Shown: piece by piece, positions 1 through 7,210 of the stretch
How positions within the stretch are numbered: the first letter of the stretch is position 1
Layout of the letters: each line of letters starts with the position of its first letter
Assembly: GCA_963205525.1 (NCBI GenBank)
Contig: CAUJJP010000180.1
Coordinates: 1 to 42,175 of the forward strand
DNA: 42,175 nt
Direction: 5' to 3'
Source: Pseudomonadota bacterium
GTDB taxonomy: Bacteria > Pseudomonadota > Gammaproteobacteria > Burkholderiales > Burkholderiaceae
The notes under the pieces: model-generated
The model's database searches: none
Told to the model about the DNA's origin: nothing
The model's input: the letters and a program-made list of their open reading frames with translations, nothing else
Made by a program: the position numbers and the translations under genes

Positions 1-396
1 ATGCACCTGGGCTTCGTCTGGCTGCTCGCGGCGCTGGGGCTGCAGGCGCTGGCCTGGTCCGGCAGCCCTTGGGCCAGCGACCTGTGGGTGCACGCCTTCA
101 CCGTCGGCGCGCTGGGAAACATGCTGCTGAGCCTGATGACGCGCGTCGTGCTTCGCCACACCGGGCGTGCGCTGGCGACGCCTGCGCTGCTGCCGGCGCT
201 GCTGCTGGCGGTGAACGCCGCCGCGCTGCTGCGGCTGGCGGCACCCGCGCTCGGCGCCTGGGCCTGGCCTGCCGCCTCGCTGCTCTGGGCACTGAGCTTC
301 GCGCTGTGGCTCGCGCTGCACCTGCGCTTCATGTGGCGGCCCAGCCTGCCGCGGCGTTCAGGAGCGGCGCCGATCGAGCATCTGGAACGGACCTGA
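1..396 (+). CDS. NnrS family membrane protein, C-terminal part (5' end outside window)
   Basis: The 131 visible residues are strongly hydrophobic, with about four membrane segments. They carry the family pattern of a histidine in a helix followed by an MTRVVLRHTGRAL segment (HAFTVGALGNML just before it). NnrS proteins are about 400-residue inner-membrane proteins with around 12 helices, found with nitrosative-stress and denitrification genes; some bind haem and copper. The first ATG is the first base of the window, so it is probably internal and the true start lies upstream. The last residues are hydrophilic and cytoplasmic in appearance. No denitrification genes are visible next to it, so its job here is inferred from the family only. 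Confidence 0.75.
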   Translation: MHLGFVWLLAALGLQALAWSGSPWASDLWVHAFTVGALGNMLLSLMTRVVLRHTGRALATPALLPALLLAVNAAALLRLAAPALGAWAWPAASLLWALSFALWLALHLRFMWRPSLPRRSGAAPIEHLERT

Positions 397-442
397 ACCC
401 GGAGGGCCCGAGGCGAGGGTCAGGCGGGCGTTTGCCGCGCGC

Positions 443-1147
443 TCAGGGCGCCGCCGGCACCAGCAGGCCGCGCGCCACCGCCGGCCGGGCAGTGAATGCC
501 GCCAGCGCGCGCGCCACCTCGCGGAAGTCGTCGAAGCCCACCAGCTCCCCCGCGCCGTAGAAGCCGACCAGGTTGCGCACCCAGGGGAAGACGGCGATGT
601 CGGCGATCGTGTATTCGTCGCCGACGATCCATTCGTGGCCGGCGAGCTGGCGGTCCAGCACCCCCAGCAGGCGGCGCGACTCGGCCGCGTAGCGCTCGCG
701 CGGGCGCTTGTCCTCCCACTCGCGGCCGGCGAACTTGTGGAAGAAACCGAGCTGGCCGAACATCGGCCCCGCGCCGCCCATCTGCCACATCAGCCATTGC
801 AGCGCCTGGTAGCGCGCCGCCAGGTCCTGCGGCAGGAAGCGGCCGTGCTTGCTCGCCAGGTAGAGCAGGATGGCGCCGGACTCGAACAAGGCGATCGGCT
901 CGCCGCCCGGGCCGCCCGGGTCGATGATGGCCGGGATCTTGTTGTTCGGGAAAGTGGCGACGAACTCGGGCGAGAGCTGGTCGTTGCTGTCGAAGGAGAT
1001 GCGGTGCGCCTCGTAGGGCAGGCCGAGCTCCTCCAGCAGGATGGAGACCTTGACGCCGTTGGGCGTGGGCAGCGAGTACAGCTGCAGCCGCTCGGGGTGG
1101 CGGGCAGGCCATTTGCGCGTGATGGCGAAGCGGCTGAGGTCGGTCAT
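443..1147 (-). CDS. Glutathione S-transferase family protein (YghU/YfcG-like)
   Basis: 234 residues. The N-terminal thioredoxin-like domain has TPNGVKVSILLEE (about 28-40), NNKIPAI (68-74, with the cis-proline) and ESGAILLYL (89-97), the glutathione-binding Glu-Ser pair. An all-helical C-terminal domain follows. The TPNG motif in place of a catalytic Ser/Cys site is typical of the YghU/YfcG/Ure2p-like group, which act as disulfide-bond reductases or glutathione peroxidases. It is the last gene of a three-gene minus-strand operon, 12 bases after the MarR gene. It may detoxify or reduce a compound sensed by that regulator; the substrate cannot be told from sequence. Confidence 0.88.
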   Translation of the reverse strand: MTDLSRFAITRKWPARHPERLQLYSLPTPNGVKVSILLEELGLPYEAHRISFDSNDQLSPEFVATFPNNKIPAIIDPGGPGGEPIALFESGAILLYLASKHGRFLPQDLAARYQALQWLMWQMGGAGPMFGQLGFFHKFAGREWEDKRPRERYAAESRRLLGVLDRQLAGHEWIVGDEYTIADIAVFPWVRNLVGFYGAGELVGFDDFREVARALAAFTARPAVARGLLVPAAP

Positions 1148-1159
1148 GGGAAGGCGATG

Positions 1160-1660
1160 CTACGCACTGCGGCCCTCGCCTGCAGCGCTCGTGCCCGGCA
1201 ACCGTCCGGTGAGCCGGGCCAGCAGCTCGATCAGCATCGCCTGCTCGGCGCCCGACAGGCACGCCAGCAGCTCCTGCTCCATGCGCGCCGCAGCGTCCGT
1301 GCCGGCCTGCGCCAGCTGCTGCCCGGCGGTGCTCAGCCGCACATGCTGCGAGCGCCCGTCCAGCGGGTTGCGCTGGCGCTCGACGAGCGCGCGCGCCTGC
1401 AGCCGGTCCATCAGCAGGGTCAGCGATGGCGCGCTCAGGCTCAGCTGCTGCGCGAGCTGGCGCGGCGTGAGCGCGCCGTTGGCCAGCAGCAGCGCGAGCA
1501 GCGAGAACTCGGTCTTGCGCAGCTGCAGCGGCTGGCCGATGTGCTGCTCAAACACCGCCTCGGTGAGCACCGTCGCCTGCGCGACGTGGTAGCCCAGCAG
1601 GCCGGCGAGCGCGCCGAGCCGGACCGCGCCCACCTTGGCAGCCGGGTCGGGCCTGCCCAT
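1160..1660 (-). CDS. MarR family transcriptional regulator
   Basis: 166 residues, the usual MarR length. The centre has a winged helix-turn-helix: a helix ending in LTPRQLAQQLSLSAPSLTLL and a wing with ERQRNPLDGRSQHVRLS, the Asp-x-Arg-Ser wing signature of MarR proteins. N- and C-terminal helices would form the dimer interface. The gene lies between a crotonase gene (12 bases upstream) and a glutathione transferase gene (12 bases downstream). A 25-bp imperfect palindrome sits just before the operon, so auto-repression relieved by a small aromatic or acyl-CoA ligand is the likely mode. The ligand is not known. Confidence 0.9.
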   Translation of the reverse strand: MGRPDPAAKVGAVRLGALAGLLGYHVAQATVLTEAVFEQHIGQPLQLRKTEFSLLALLLANGALTPRQLAQQLSLSAPSLTLLMDRLQARALVERQRNPLDGRSQHVRLSTAGQQLAQAGTDAAARMEQELLACLSGAEQAMLIELLARLTGRLPGTSAAGEGRSA

Positions 1661-1672
1661 CGCGCGCCGCGC

Positions 1673-2488
1673 TCAGCGCCCGGTCGGGACGACCTTGCCG
1701 GCACGCCCCTCGAGGAAGGCGCGCAGGCGCTGCTGCGCCTGCGGTGAGCCCTGCGCCACCGCGGCCATCAAGGCCTCGGTGAACATGCCATCGCTTTGCG
1801 ACTGCTCGGCGATGCGCGGCAGCGCGTGCATGATCGCGAAGTTGCTGGTCGGCGAGTTCTGCGCCACCTTGGACGCGAGCTCGATCGCCCGCGCCAGCGC
1901 CTGTCCCTCGTCCACCAGGTATTGCGACAGGCCCAGCGCCTGGCCCTCCTCGGCGTCGTAGACGCGCCCCGTCATCATGAGGTCGGTCATGCGCGCGCTG
2001 CCGATCAGGCGCGGGATGCGCGCCGCGCCGCCGCCACCGACGAAGATGCCGCGCTGGCCTTCGGGCAGGCCGTAGTAGGTGCTGCGGTCGGCGACCCGGA
2101 TGTGGCAGGCCGCCGCCACCTCCAGCCCGCCGCCGACCACCGCCCCGTGCAGCGCCGCCACCACCGGCGCGCGGCCGAACTGGATGGCGTCGAAGGCGGC
2201 GTGCCACATGCGCGAGTGCAGCACCGCGCCGTGCACGTCGCGCTCCACCAGCTCGGCCAGGTCCAGCCCGGCGCAGAAGTGCTGCCCCTCGCCGCTGAGC
2301 ACGACCGCCCGGCAGTCCTCCGGGATCTGCGTGAAGCAGGCCTGCAACTGCAGGATCAGGGCGTCGGACAGCGCATTGCGCTTGGCCGGCCGCGCCAGCC
2401 GCACGTGCAGCAGCGCGCCGCTGGCGCTGACCTGGAGCAGGTCGAGATCGGCGAGCGCGCCGCGCACGGGGGTGAAGGTGGTGGGCAT
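1673..2488 (-). CDS. Enoyl-CoA hydratase/isomerase (crotonase) family protein
   Basis: 271 residues, normal for a crotonase. The oxyanion-hole segments are visible: HFCAGLD at 70-76 and HGAVVGGGLE at 114-123. LPEGQRGIF (141-149) supplies one glutamate at the usual active-site position, and RIPRLIG follows as in the family. The enzyme acts on a 2-enoyl-CoA or related acyl-CoA thioester in the cytoplasm. It is the first gene of the crotonase-marR-gst operon, and its start codon lies 15 bases downstream of a predicted MarR operator. MarR-linked crotonases often serve aromatic acid or fatty acid degradation, but no ligase or thiolase is nearby, so the substrate is open. Confidence 0.85.
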   Translation of the reverse strand: MPTTFTPVRGALADLDLLQVSASGALLHVRLARPAKRNALSDALILQLQACFTQIPEDCRAVVLSGEGQHFCAGLDLAELVERDVHGAVLHSRMWHAAFDAIQFGRAPVVAALHGAVVGGGLEVAAACHIRVADRSTYYGLPEGQRGIFVGGGGAARIPRLIGSARMTDLMMTGRVYDAEEGQALGLSQYLVDEGQALARAIELASKVAQNSPTSNFAIMHALPRIAEQSQSDGMFTEALMAAVAQGSPQAQQRLRAFLEGRAGKVVPTGR

Positions 2489-2502
2489 GCGGTGTCTTTC
2501 GA

Positions 2503-2527
2503 ATATGTTTCAGCAACTGAAGTATAT
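2503..2527. promoter_or_regulatory. Predicted MarR operator (imperfect palindrome) upstream of the crotonase operon
   Basis: Two 11-base arms, ATATGTTTCAG and CTGAAGTATAT, are separated by CAA; 9 of 11 positions are symmetrical. AT-rich dyads of this size are typical MarR-family sites. The site ends 15 bases before the crotonase start and covers a good minus-strand -10 hexamer (TATACT), so a bound dimer would block transcription. The divergent sugar dehydrogenase gene starts 107 bases on the other side. Confidence 0.7.
2521..2526 (-). promoter_or_regulatory. Predicted -10 box of the crotonase-marR-gst operon
   Basis: Read on the minus strand this is TATACT, five of six matches to the sigma-70 consensus. 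It would place the transcript start near 2514, about 26 bases before the crotonase ATG. No good -35 hexamer is seen at 16-18 bases, which is common for regulated promoters. Confidence 0.45.
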
Positions 2528-2633
2528 CGGTCTCCGATGAAGGCGCCGATGTATGTTGCGTCCCCAGACTGGTGCGAGCTGCGCTCGACATACGGGTCGT
2601 GGCGTCGGCCTCCCGGCGTATGCTGGCCACGCC

Positions 2634-3710
2634 ATGTACCCGCTTCGCCTGCTCCTTCTGCTCGTCGTCCTCCTCGCCGGCCCGGTGCAGGCGCAGCGTC
2701 TGGAGCTGGTGGCGCGCGGGCTGGTCGAGCCCTGGGCGCTGGCCTTCCTGGCCGACGGCCGCATGCTGGTCACCGAGGGCGCCGGCCGCCTGCGCATCAT
2801 CGGTGCCGACGGCCGCCCTGGCGATCCCGTGGCCGGGCTGCCGGCCATCGACGCCGGCGGCCAGTGCGGGCTGCTCGACCTCGTGGTCGGGCCCGATGGC
2901 TGGCTGTACTTCAGCTATGCCGAGGCCGGCGCGGGCGGCAACGGCACGGCGCTGGCCAAGGCGCGGCTGGACGGCCAGCGCCTGGCCGACCTGCAGGTGC
3001 TGTTTCGCCAGCAGCCCAAGGTCGCGAGCCGGCTGCACTGCGGATCGCGCATCGTGTTCGACCGCGCGGGCCGCTTGTTCCTCGGCCTGGGCGACCGCTC
3101 CAGCGAGAAGGACGAGGCGCAGAACCCGGCCAACCACCTCGGCAAGGTGGTGCGCATCGAGCGCGATGGTTCGGTACCGGCGGACAACCCCTTCGTCGGT
3201 CAGCGCGCTCACGTCGCCGAAGTCTGGAGCCTGGGTCACCGCAACATCCAGGGCGCGGCGCTGCACCCGCAAAGCGGCGAGCTGTGGGCGGTGGAGCACG
3301 GCCCGCAGGGCGGCGACGAGCTCAACATCGTGCGCGCCGGGCGCAACTACGGCTGGCCGCTGCTGACCTACGGGCGCAACTACGGCAGCGGCACGCGCAT
3401 CGGCGAGGAAGGGCCGAAGCCGGGCTTCGAGCAGCCGATCCGCCACTGGGTGCCGACCTCGATCGCACCCAGCGGCATGGCCTTCCTGAGCAGCGAGCGC
3501 TACGGCGACTGGCGCGGCAGCCTGTTCGTCGGCGCCCTGCGCGGCCAGGCGCTGCTGCGGCTGACGCTGGACGGCGAGCGCGTGACGGGCGAGGAGCGAC
3601 TGTTCACCGGCGAGGCCATGCGTGTGCGCGACGTGCGCCAGGGCCCGGACGGCTGGCTCTACATCGTCGGCGGCAGCGACGACGGCCGCGTGCTGCGCGT
3701 GCGGCGCTGA
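2634..3710 (+). CDS. PQQ-dependent sugar dehydrogenase (YliI/soluble glucose dehydrogenase family), periplasmic
   Basis: 358 residues from the ATG at 2634, chosen because it begins a good signal peptide (MYPLRLLLLLVVLLAG, cleavage near VQA/Q); an in-frame ATG at 2553 would add a non-signal-like 27 residues. The body is a six-bladed beta-propeller of the sGDH/aldose sugar dehydrogenase family, with LHCGSRIVFDRAG (catalytic-type His), LGLGDRSS, LGHRNIQGAALHP, VEHGPQGGDELN, NYGWPLLTYG and WVPTSIAPSGMAF. Such enzymes oxidise aldoses or other carbohydrates in the periplasm with bound PQQ and calcium. No PQQ synthesis genes are in the window. It diverges from the crotonase operon, so it might share its operator region. 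Confidence 0.87.
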   Translation: MYPLRLLLLLVVLLAGPVQAQRLELVARGLVEPWALAFLADGRMLVTEGAGRLRIIGADGRPGDPVAGLPAIDAGGQCGLLDLVVGPDGWLYFSYAEAGAGGNGTALAKARLDGQRLADLQVLFRQQPKVASRLHCGSRIVFDRAGRLFLGLGDRSSEKDEAQNPANHLGKVVRIERDGSVPADNPFVGQRAHVAEVWSLGHRNIQGAALHPQSGELWAVEHGPQGGDELNIVRAGRNYGWPLLTYGRNYGSGTRIGEEGPKPGFEQPIRHWVPTSIAPSGMAFLSSERYGDWRGSLFVGALRGQALLRLTLDGERVTGEERLFTGEAMRVRDVRQGPDGWLYIVGGSDDGRVLRVRR

Positions 3711-3745
3711 GTGCGGCGGTGCCGGGCAATGGCCGGCGGCAGCCT

Positions 3746-4201
3746 TCACGGTCTTGTCTCGCCGGCGCCACGCCGCAACCATGCTGGCGCCATGCCGCCG
3801 TGCTCGACGCCCGGCTGTCGCGCCGCAAGCTGCTGCGCGCTTCCTTGGGCAATGTCGCCAGTGCCCTGCCGTGCAGCCTGAGTCTGGGCGGGTGGTGCGT
3901 CGGCGCTGATGAAGGCCTTGACGCTGATTCTCTTGGCGTCATCGTCGGCCGTGACCTCGATGGCGCGGCCGATCGCCTTCTTCGGATCGTGCTGCTCGCG
4001 GATGTTGCCCGGCCAGGCGCCGAAAGCGGCCTTGGCGGCGTCGTAGTCCATCACCTCGCCGTCGTAGTCCAGCGCCTCGCTGGTGGCCACGCCGTAGACC
4101 GCCAGGCGGCCGTCGTCGAGCTTCTCGGTCTTCTCGATCGGGAAGGACAGGCGGAAAGCGTCGCGCGCGGCGCCGTTCCAGATGAGCTTGGCTTGTGGCA
4201 T
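3746..4201 (-). pseudogene. Truncated prophage protein (prohead/XkdF-type) with an unrelated C-terminus
   Basis: The first ~98 residues read as a real phage protein: a segment with AVYGVATSEALDYDGEVMD, then GNIREQHDPKKAIGRAIEV and KRISVKAFIS. This is the pattern of small proteins beside Mu-like head genes that resemble prohead proteases or scaffolds. In intact relatives the KAFIS segment is normally followed by a conserved Trp/Val/Gly-rich stretch. Here it runs into Ala/Gln-rich sequence that looks like a reversed reading of other DNA, so the gene is broken near 3905. A GGAAAGG ribosome site lies six bases before the ATG, inside the end of the upstream head gene. It is a prophage relic with no likely function. 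Confidence 0.6.
3800..3905 (+). pseudogene. Possible twin-arginine signal peptide remnant cut by the prophage junction
   Basis: Starting at a GTG (3800) the plus strand reads LDARLSRRKLLRASLGNV then a hydrophobic stretch, which fits a Tat signal: S-R-R-K-L-L followed by a non-polar core. The frame leaves recognisable sequence where the phage gene of the opposite strand begins to look genuine (about 3905). One reading is that phage DNA landed in, or recombined with, the 5' end of a Tat-exported protein gene. It could also be a chance reading in GC-rich DNA. Confidence 0.25.
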
Positions 4202-4204
4202 GAG

Positions 4205-5206
4205 TTACCTTTCCAGTGGCAAAATTCGGCTTCCCCTCGGCACGCTTCGGGCGTAGAGGCTGCGGCCGCAAGGCAGTGGTCCCCGAGGGGTTTCCCTTTT
4301 CTTCTTCGGCGCGTGCACGCGCAGGGACACGAAGCGCACCCTGGCCGCCCGCTCGTCGATGGCCTCCACGTAGTGGAAGCGCTCGCCGCCGATTTCCTTC
4401 TCGTAGACGATGGCGCGCAGGCCGCGCCACGACATCTCGCTGTTGGAAACGCTGTCGGGCTTGCTGGTGACTGCATCGAGGCGTTTGAAATCCTCGCTGG
4501 TGAGAGCGCGCTGCCCGCGCCCCACCTCCTTCAACGTGCTGCCGTGGCTCTTGAGCGCATGGCGCAGCTCATCGTCGCTGGCCTCGCGCTGGTAGCCCGA
4601 CAGGTCCAGGCGCAGTTCGGCCGCCACCGCCTCGACGTTGGACCGCCCGACCGCGCCCAAGCTGTGCCGCTGGCGGCTTTCGTGGTTCTCGGCGGCGGCG
4701 CTGGCGAGGCCTGCAATGCCGCCGCCATCGCCGGCCCACCTGCCCTGCTCGTCCCGCGCCTGATCCGGGTTCCACGCTTTCAGCGCCTTGCCATCTTCGT
4801 CGTCAAGCACAGGCAGCAGATCGCACCTGCAATGCGGGTGTGCCGGCGGCCCGAACCCGCCGTGCTCGCCGAAGCTGTCGTCGATGCCGACCGCCTGCCC
4901 GTCCAGCGCCTCGCAGTCCTCGCAGGCGTCCTCTGAGGCCAGCCACTGCTTGCGCTGCACGCCCAGCGCCCGGTACCCGGCGAGGTTGCCTTCCACGTCG
5001 GCACGGGCCGTCTCGGTGCGCGCGATCATCTCGGCGCGCTGTTCGCTGAAGGCGTGGCTGTCGGCCAGCGCATCGGCCAGCTTGTCGTTGCTCCAACCCG
5101 CTTCCAAGGCCTCGGTCACCGCGGAGCGCAGCATCTCGCGCGTGCCTTCGTCGATGCGCCACTGCGCGCTCGGGTTCGGCACCAGCTCGCCGTCGGCCCA
5201 CTTCAT
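4205..5206 (-). CDS. Phage head morphogenesis protein (SPP1 gp7 / Mu gpF-like) fused to a PBECR-type nuclease domain
   Basis: 333 residues. Residues about 10-120 are the C-terminal half of a gp7/gpF-like minor head protein: MIARTETARADVEGNLAGY, then a Cys-x2-Cys pair (ACEDCEAL) and PPAHPHCRC. A linker (NPDQARDEQGRW) leads to a second domain (about 185-300) with VEAVAAELRLDLSGY, HALKSHGS, LTSEDFKRLDAV and VYEKEIGGERFHYVEAI. This resembles the PBECR (phage-Barnase-EndoU-ColicinE5/D-RelE-like) family of predicted RNases carried on phage head proteins. The N-terminal half of the usual head protein is missing, since a stop lies about 17 codons upstream of this ATG. The gene belongs to a prophage fragment; whether it is expressed is unknown. 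Confidence 0.72.
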   Translation of the reverse strand: MKWADGELVPNPSAQWRIDEGTREMLRSAVTEALEAGWSNDKLADALADSHAFSEQRAEMIARTETARADVEGNLAGYRALGVQRKQWLASEDACEDCEALDGQAVGIDDSFGEHGGFGPPAHPHCRCDLLPVLDDEDGKALKAWNPDQARDEQGRWAGDGGGIAGLASAAAENHESRQRHSLGAVGRSNVEAVAAELRLDLSGYQREASDDELRHALKSHGSTLKEVGRGQRALTSEDFKRLDAVTSKPDSVSNSEMSWRGLRAIVYEKEIGGERFHYVEAIDERAARVRFVSLRVHAPKKKRETPRGPLPCGRSLYARSVPRGSRILPLER

Positions 5207-5581
5207 GCCGACCGCTCGGCCCCTGAGTCGCCTGCGCAGCCAGTGCGCGGGCGTGCGTCATAGGGGCATGGTGTGCGGCGTGCGGGTGCCAGGCGGTCGC
5301 TGCCGCCTGCGTCGGCGCTCTCGAAACGACGGAGGACAAGACCACGCGACACACCCTGAGGCGCAGCATTGACGTCGGTCTGACCCTGCTGGCCCGTGCC
5401 AGTCTGGCCCTGCGCCGCCGGCCACCGCTGAGGGGCGACGCCGACGGCAGCTGCCGAGCGCCCTTGTCGAGACCGCATCAGCCCGGTTTTGGAACGTTTT
5501 GGAACCGCTTGAGGACGCCTGCGGGGTCGCGGTCGAACACTGGCTCCACTGCTGCGATGAGCGCAGCGCAAGGAGCCAGCG
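5207..5581. other. Unassigned stretch between the prophage fragment and the GNAT gene
   Basis: I see no convincing gene in these 375 bases. Open frames on both strands have random-looking composition. Upstream of the head gene the minus-strand frame reads about 17 plausible residues (AHWLRRRLRGRAVG) to a stop near 5258, so the phage reading frame may once have extended here. The stretch contains an exact 10-bp tandem repeat at 5486-5505. Confidence 0.5.
5486..5505. repeat. Exact 10-bp tandem repeat (GTTTTGGAAC x2)
   Basis: Two adjacent copies of GTTTTGGAAC, AT-richer than the surrounding DNA, lie about 80 bases before the GNAT start. They might be a protein-binding site or a leftover of phage DNA near its right edge. 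Confidence 0.6.
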
Positions 5582-6232
5582 ATGCAAGACCCGACCGCCG
5601 CCCACGCCCCGCTGCAGCTGCGCCCCGTGTGCCCGCAGGACCGGCCGGCGATGTGCCGCTTCCTGCAGGGCCTGAGCGTGCAAAGCCGCGGCCTGCGCTT
5701 TCACGGCGGCGTGAAGCCGGATTCGGAGCTGCTGCTGTCGGTGCTGACCCAGGCCGACGGTCGTGACCACATCGCCCTGGTGGCGGTGCTGGACTGCGAC
5801 GACGGCGAGCTGATCGTCGGCGAGGCGCGCGTGGTGCGCGGCAGCGCGGGCGAGCCGGCCGAGTTCGCGATCGCGGTCGCCGACGCCTGGCAGGGCCGCG
5901 GCCTGGCGCAGCGCCTGCTGGACGCCTTGCTGGCGCTGGCCGCCGCGGCCGGCATGCTGCAGGTCTTCGGCGACGTGCTGGCACACAACGAACGCATGGC
6001 CGGCTTCATGCAGCGCGCCGGCTTCGTGCCCGTGCCTGCCGCCGAATCCGGGGTCCAGCGCTGGATGGTCACGCTGGCGGCGCCGCAGGTGGCGCCGCCG
6101 CCGGCCCTGCAGTCGCCCGTCCAGCCGGCCATGCAGCCGCTCATGCAACCGCTCATGCAACCGCTCTTGCAGCCGGCAGCACGCGGCTGGAGGTCCTGGT
6201 TCGGCAGCCGCTTCGGGCTGGCCGCGCGCTGA
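5582..6232 (+). CDS. GNAT family N-acetyltransferase with a repeat-bearing C-terminal tail
   Basis: 216 residues with an AAGGAG site about seven bases before the ATG. The acetyl-CoA-binding motif is QGRGLA (104-109) after the FAIAVADAW strand, followed by a helix and the NERMAGFMQRAGF segment that ends most GNAT folds. The catalytic domain ends near residue 165. The tail holds a Pro/Gln/Met repeat (MQPL three times, from a 12-bp DNA repeat) and a basic, aromatic end (RGWRSWFGSRFG) that could be amphipathic. The acetylated substrate is unknown. It sits alone between a prophage fragment and the converging transporter gene. Confidence 0.82.
   Translation: MQDPTAAHAPLQLRPVCPQDRPAMCRFLQGLSVQSRGLRFHGGVKPDSELLLSVLTQADGRDHIALVAVLDCDDGELIVGEARVVRGSAGEPAEFAIAVADAWQGRGLAQRLLDALLALAAAAGMLQVFGDVLAHNERMAGFMQRAGFVPVPAAESGVQRWMVTLAAPQVAPPPALQSPVQPAMQPLMQPLMQPLLQPAARGWRSWFGSRFGLAAR
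6131..6174 (+). repeat. 12-bp coding minisatellite in the GNAT tail
   Basis: The unit ATGCARCCGCTC occurs three times, followed by a partial fourth copy beginning TTGCAGCCG. It encodes Met-Gln-Pro-Leu. Unit length is a multiple of three, so copy number can change without breaking the frame. Confidence 0.75.
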
Positions 6233-6262
6233 GGTCGGGCTCGAGTCGGCTACGCGGCAGGC

Positions 6263-7210
6263 TCAGCGCGCCCTGGCCGCCAGCACTGCTGCCGACAGGA
6301 TCAGCAGCGTCGCCAGGGCGATGGAGGCGCTCAGCGGCTGGCCGCTGGCGCGCAGCAGGATGAGGGTGGACAGCAGCGGCGTCAGGTAGCTCAGGACGCC
6401 GATCTGGCGCGCGTCGCCGATCTTCAGCGCCGCGTCCCAGAGGTAGAAGGCGCCGCCCAGCGGCCCCAGGCCGAGGACGGCGATCAGAATCCAGTCGCGC
6501 GTCGACAGCACGGCGGCGGGCTCCAGCCACCAGTGGCAGGCGATCGCGAGGACGCCGGAGACGAGGCCGAAGCTGCCTATCGCCGCCGTCGAGTAGGCAT
6601 GCCGGGTCTGCGCCATGCGCTTGGACAGCAGCGAGTAGCTGGCCCAGACGAAGGCCGCGGCCAGGGCGCAGGCGTAGCCGGCCAGGGCGCCGCTGCCGGC
6701 GTCCGTGCCGCCCGTGCCGACCGTGCCGACCGTGCCGACCGTGCCTTGCACGCCATCCGTGCCGCTGCGCCCCAGGATGGCCAGCGCGGCGCCGGCCAGG
6801 CCGGCCAGGGCGGCCAGCACATGCACACGGCGCAGCCGCAGGCCGGGCAGGAACAGCGGCGCCATGAGGACGATGCCCAGCGGCCACAGGTAGTTGACCA
6901 GGTTGGCCTGCACCGGCGGCGCCAGCCGCAGGGCGCTGAACAGCAGCAGGTGGTAGCCGAGCAGGCCGTAGACGCCGAGCGCCAGTGCCGGCCACGACAC
7001 GGCCAGCCGGCGCGGCTCAAATCGCGCCAGCGGCAGCGCGATCAGGCTGCCGGCGAGCAGGCCGAGGCCGGTGAGCAGCAGCGGCGGCACGTGCGCGAGC
7101 GCCGTGCCCAGCGCTGCCAGCGAGGCCCACAGGGCGATCGTGGCCAGCGCCAGCGCGTTGGCGCGCACGTGCGCGCTGTGCCCGCCCGGGGTTTCGGCCG
7201 AGGTGCTCAA
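6263..7210 (-). CDS. DMT superfamily transporter (EamA domains)
   Basis: About 315 residues with ten predicted membrane helices in two EamA halves; the NLVNYLWPLGIVLM segment is typical of the YddG-like exporter branch. Between the halves is a Gly-Thr-Val repeat (GTVGTVGTVG) encoded by a 9-bp DNA repeat. The displayed start is a TTG overlapping the stop of the DUF411 gene as TTGA. A GTG at 7168, 14 codons later, is an alternative and also leaves the first helix intact. It is the last gene of the copper-type cluster, so it may be co-translated, but EamA proteins usually export metabolites or amino acids rather than metal. Confidence 0.83.
   Translation of the reverse strand: MSTSAETPGGHSAHVRANALALATIALWASLAALGTALAHVPPLLLTGLGLLAGSLIALPLARFEPRRLAVSWPALALGVYGLLGYHLLLFSALRLAPPVQANLVNYLWPLGIVLMAPLFLPGLRLRRVHVLAALAGLAGAALAILGRSGTDGVQGTVGTVGTVGTGGTDAGSGALAGYACALAAAFVWASYSLLSKRMAQTRHAYSTAAIGSFGLVSGVLAIACHWWLEPAAVLSTRDWILIAVLGLGPLGGAFYLWDAALKIGDARQIGVLSYLTPLLSTLILLRASGQPLSASIALATLLILSAAVLAARAR
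6703..6747. repeat. 9-bp coding tandem repeat in the DMT transporter gene
   Basis: CCGTGCCGA-type units occur about five times, three of them identical (6712-6738). On the coding strand they give Gly-Thr-Val. They fall in the loop joining the two EamA halves. Confidence 0.8.

Noticed and set aside
1796..4936. Very long plus-strand open frame across the crotonase, sugar dehydrogenase and phage genes
   Set aside because: It is a shadow of high GC content. It is Arg/Ala/Gly-rich, lacks motifs and overlaps well-supported genes on both strands.
5486..5505. Tandem GTTTTGGAAC repeat as a phage attachment site
   Set aside because: No second copy is seen at the left phage edge near 3.9 kb, as an attachment duplication would require.
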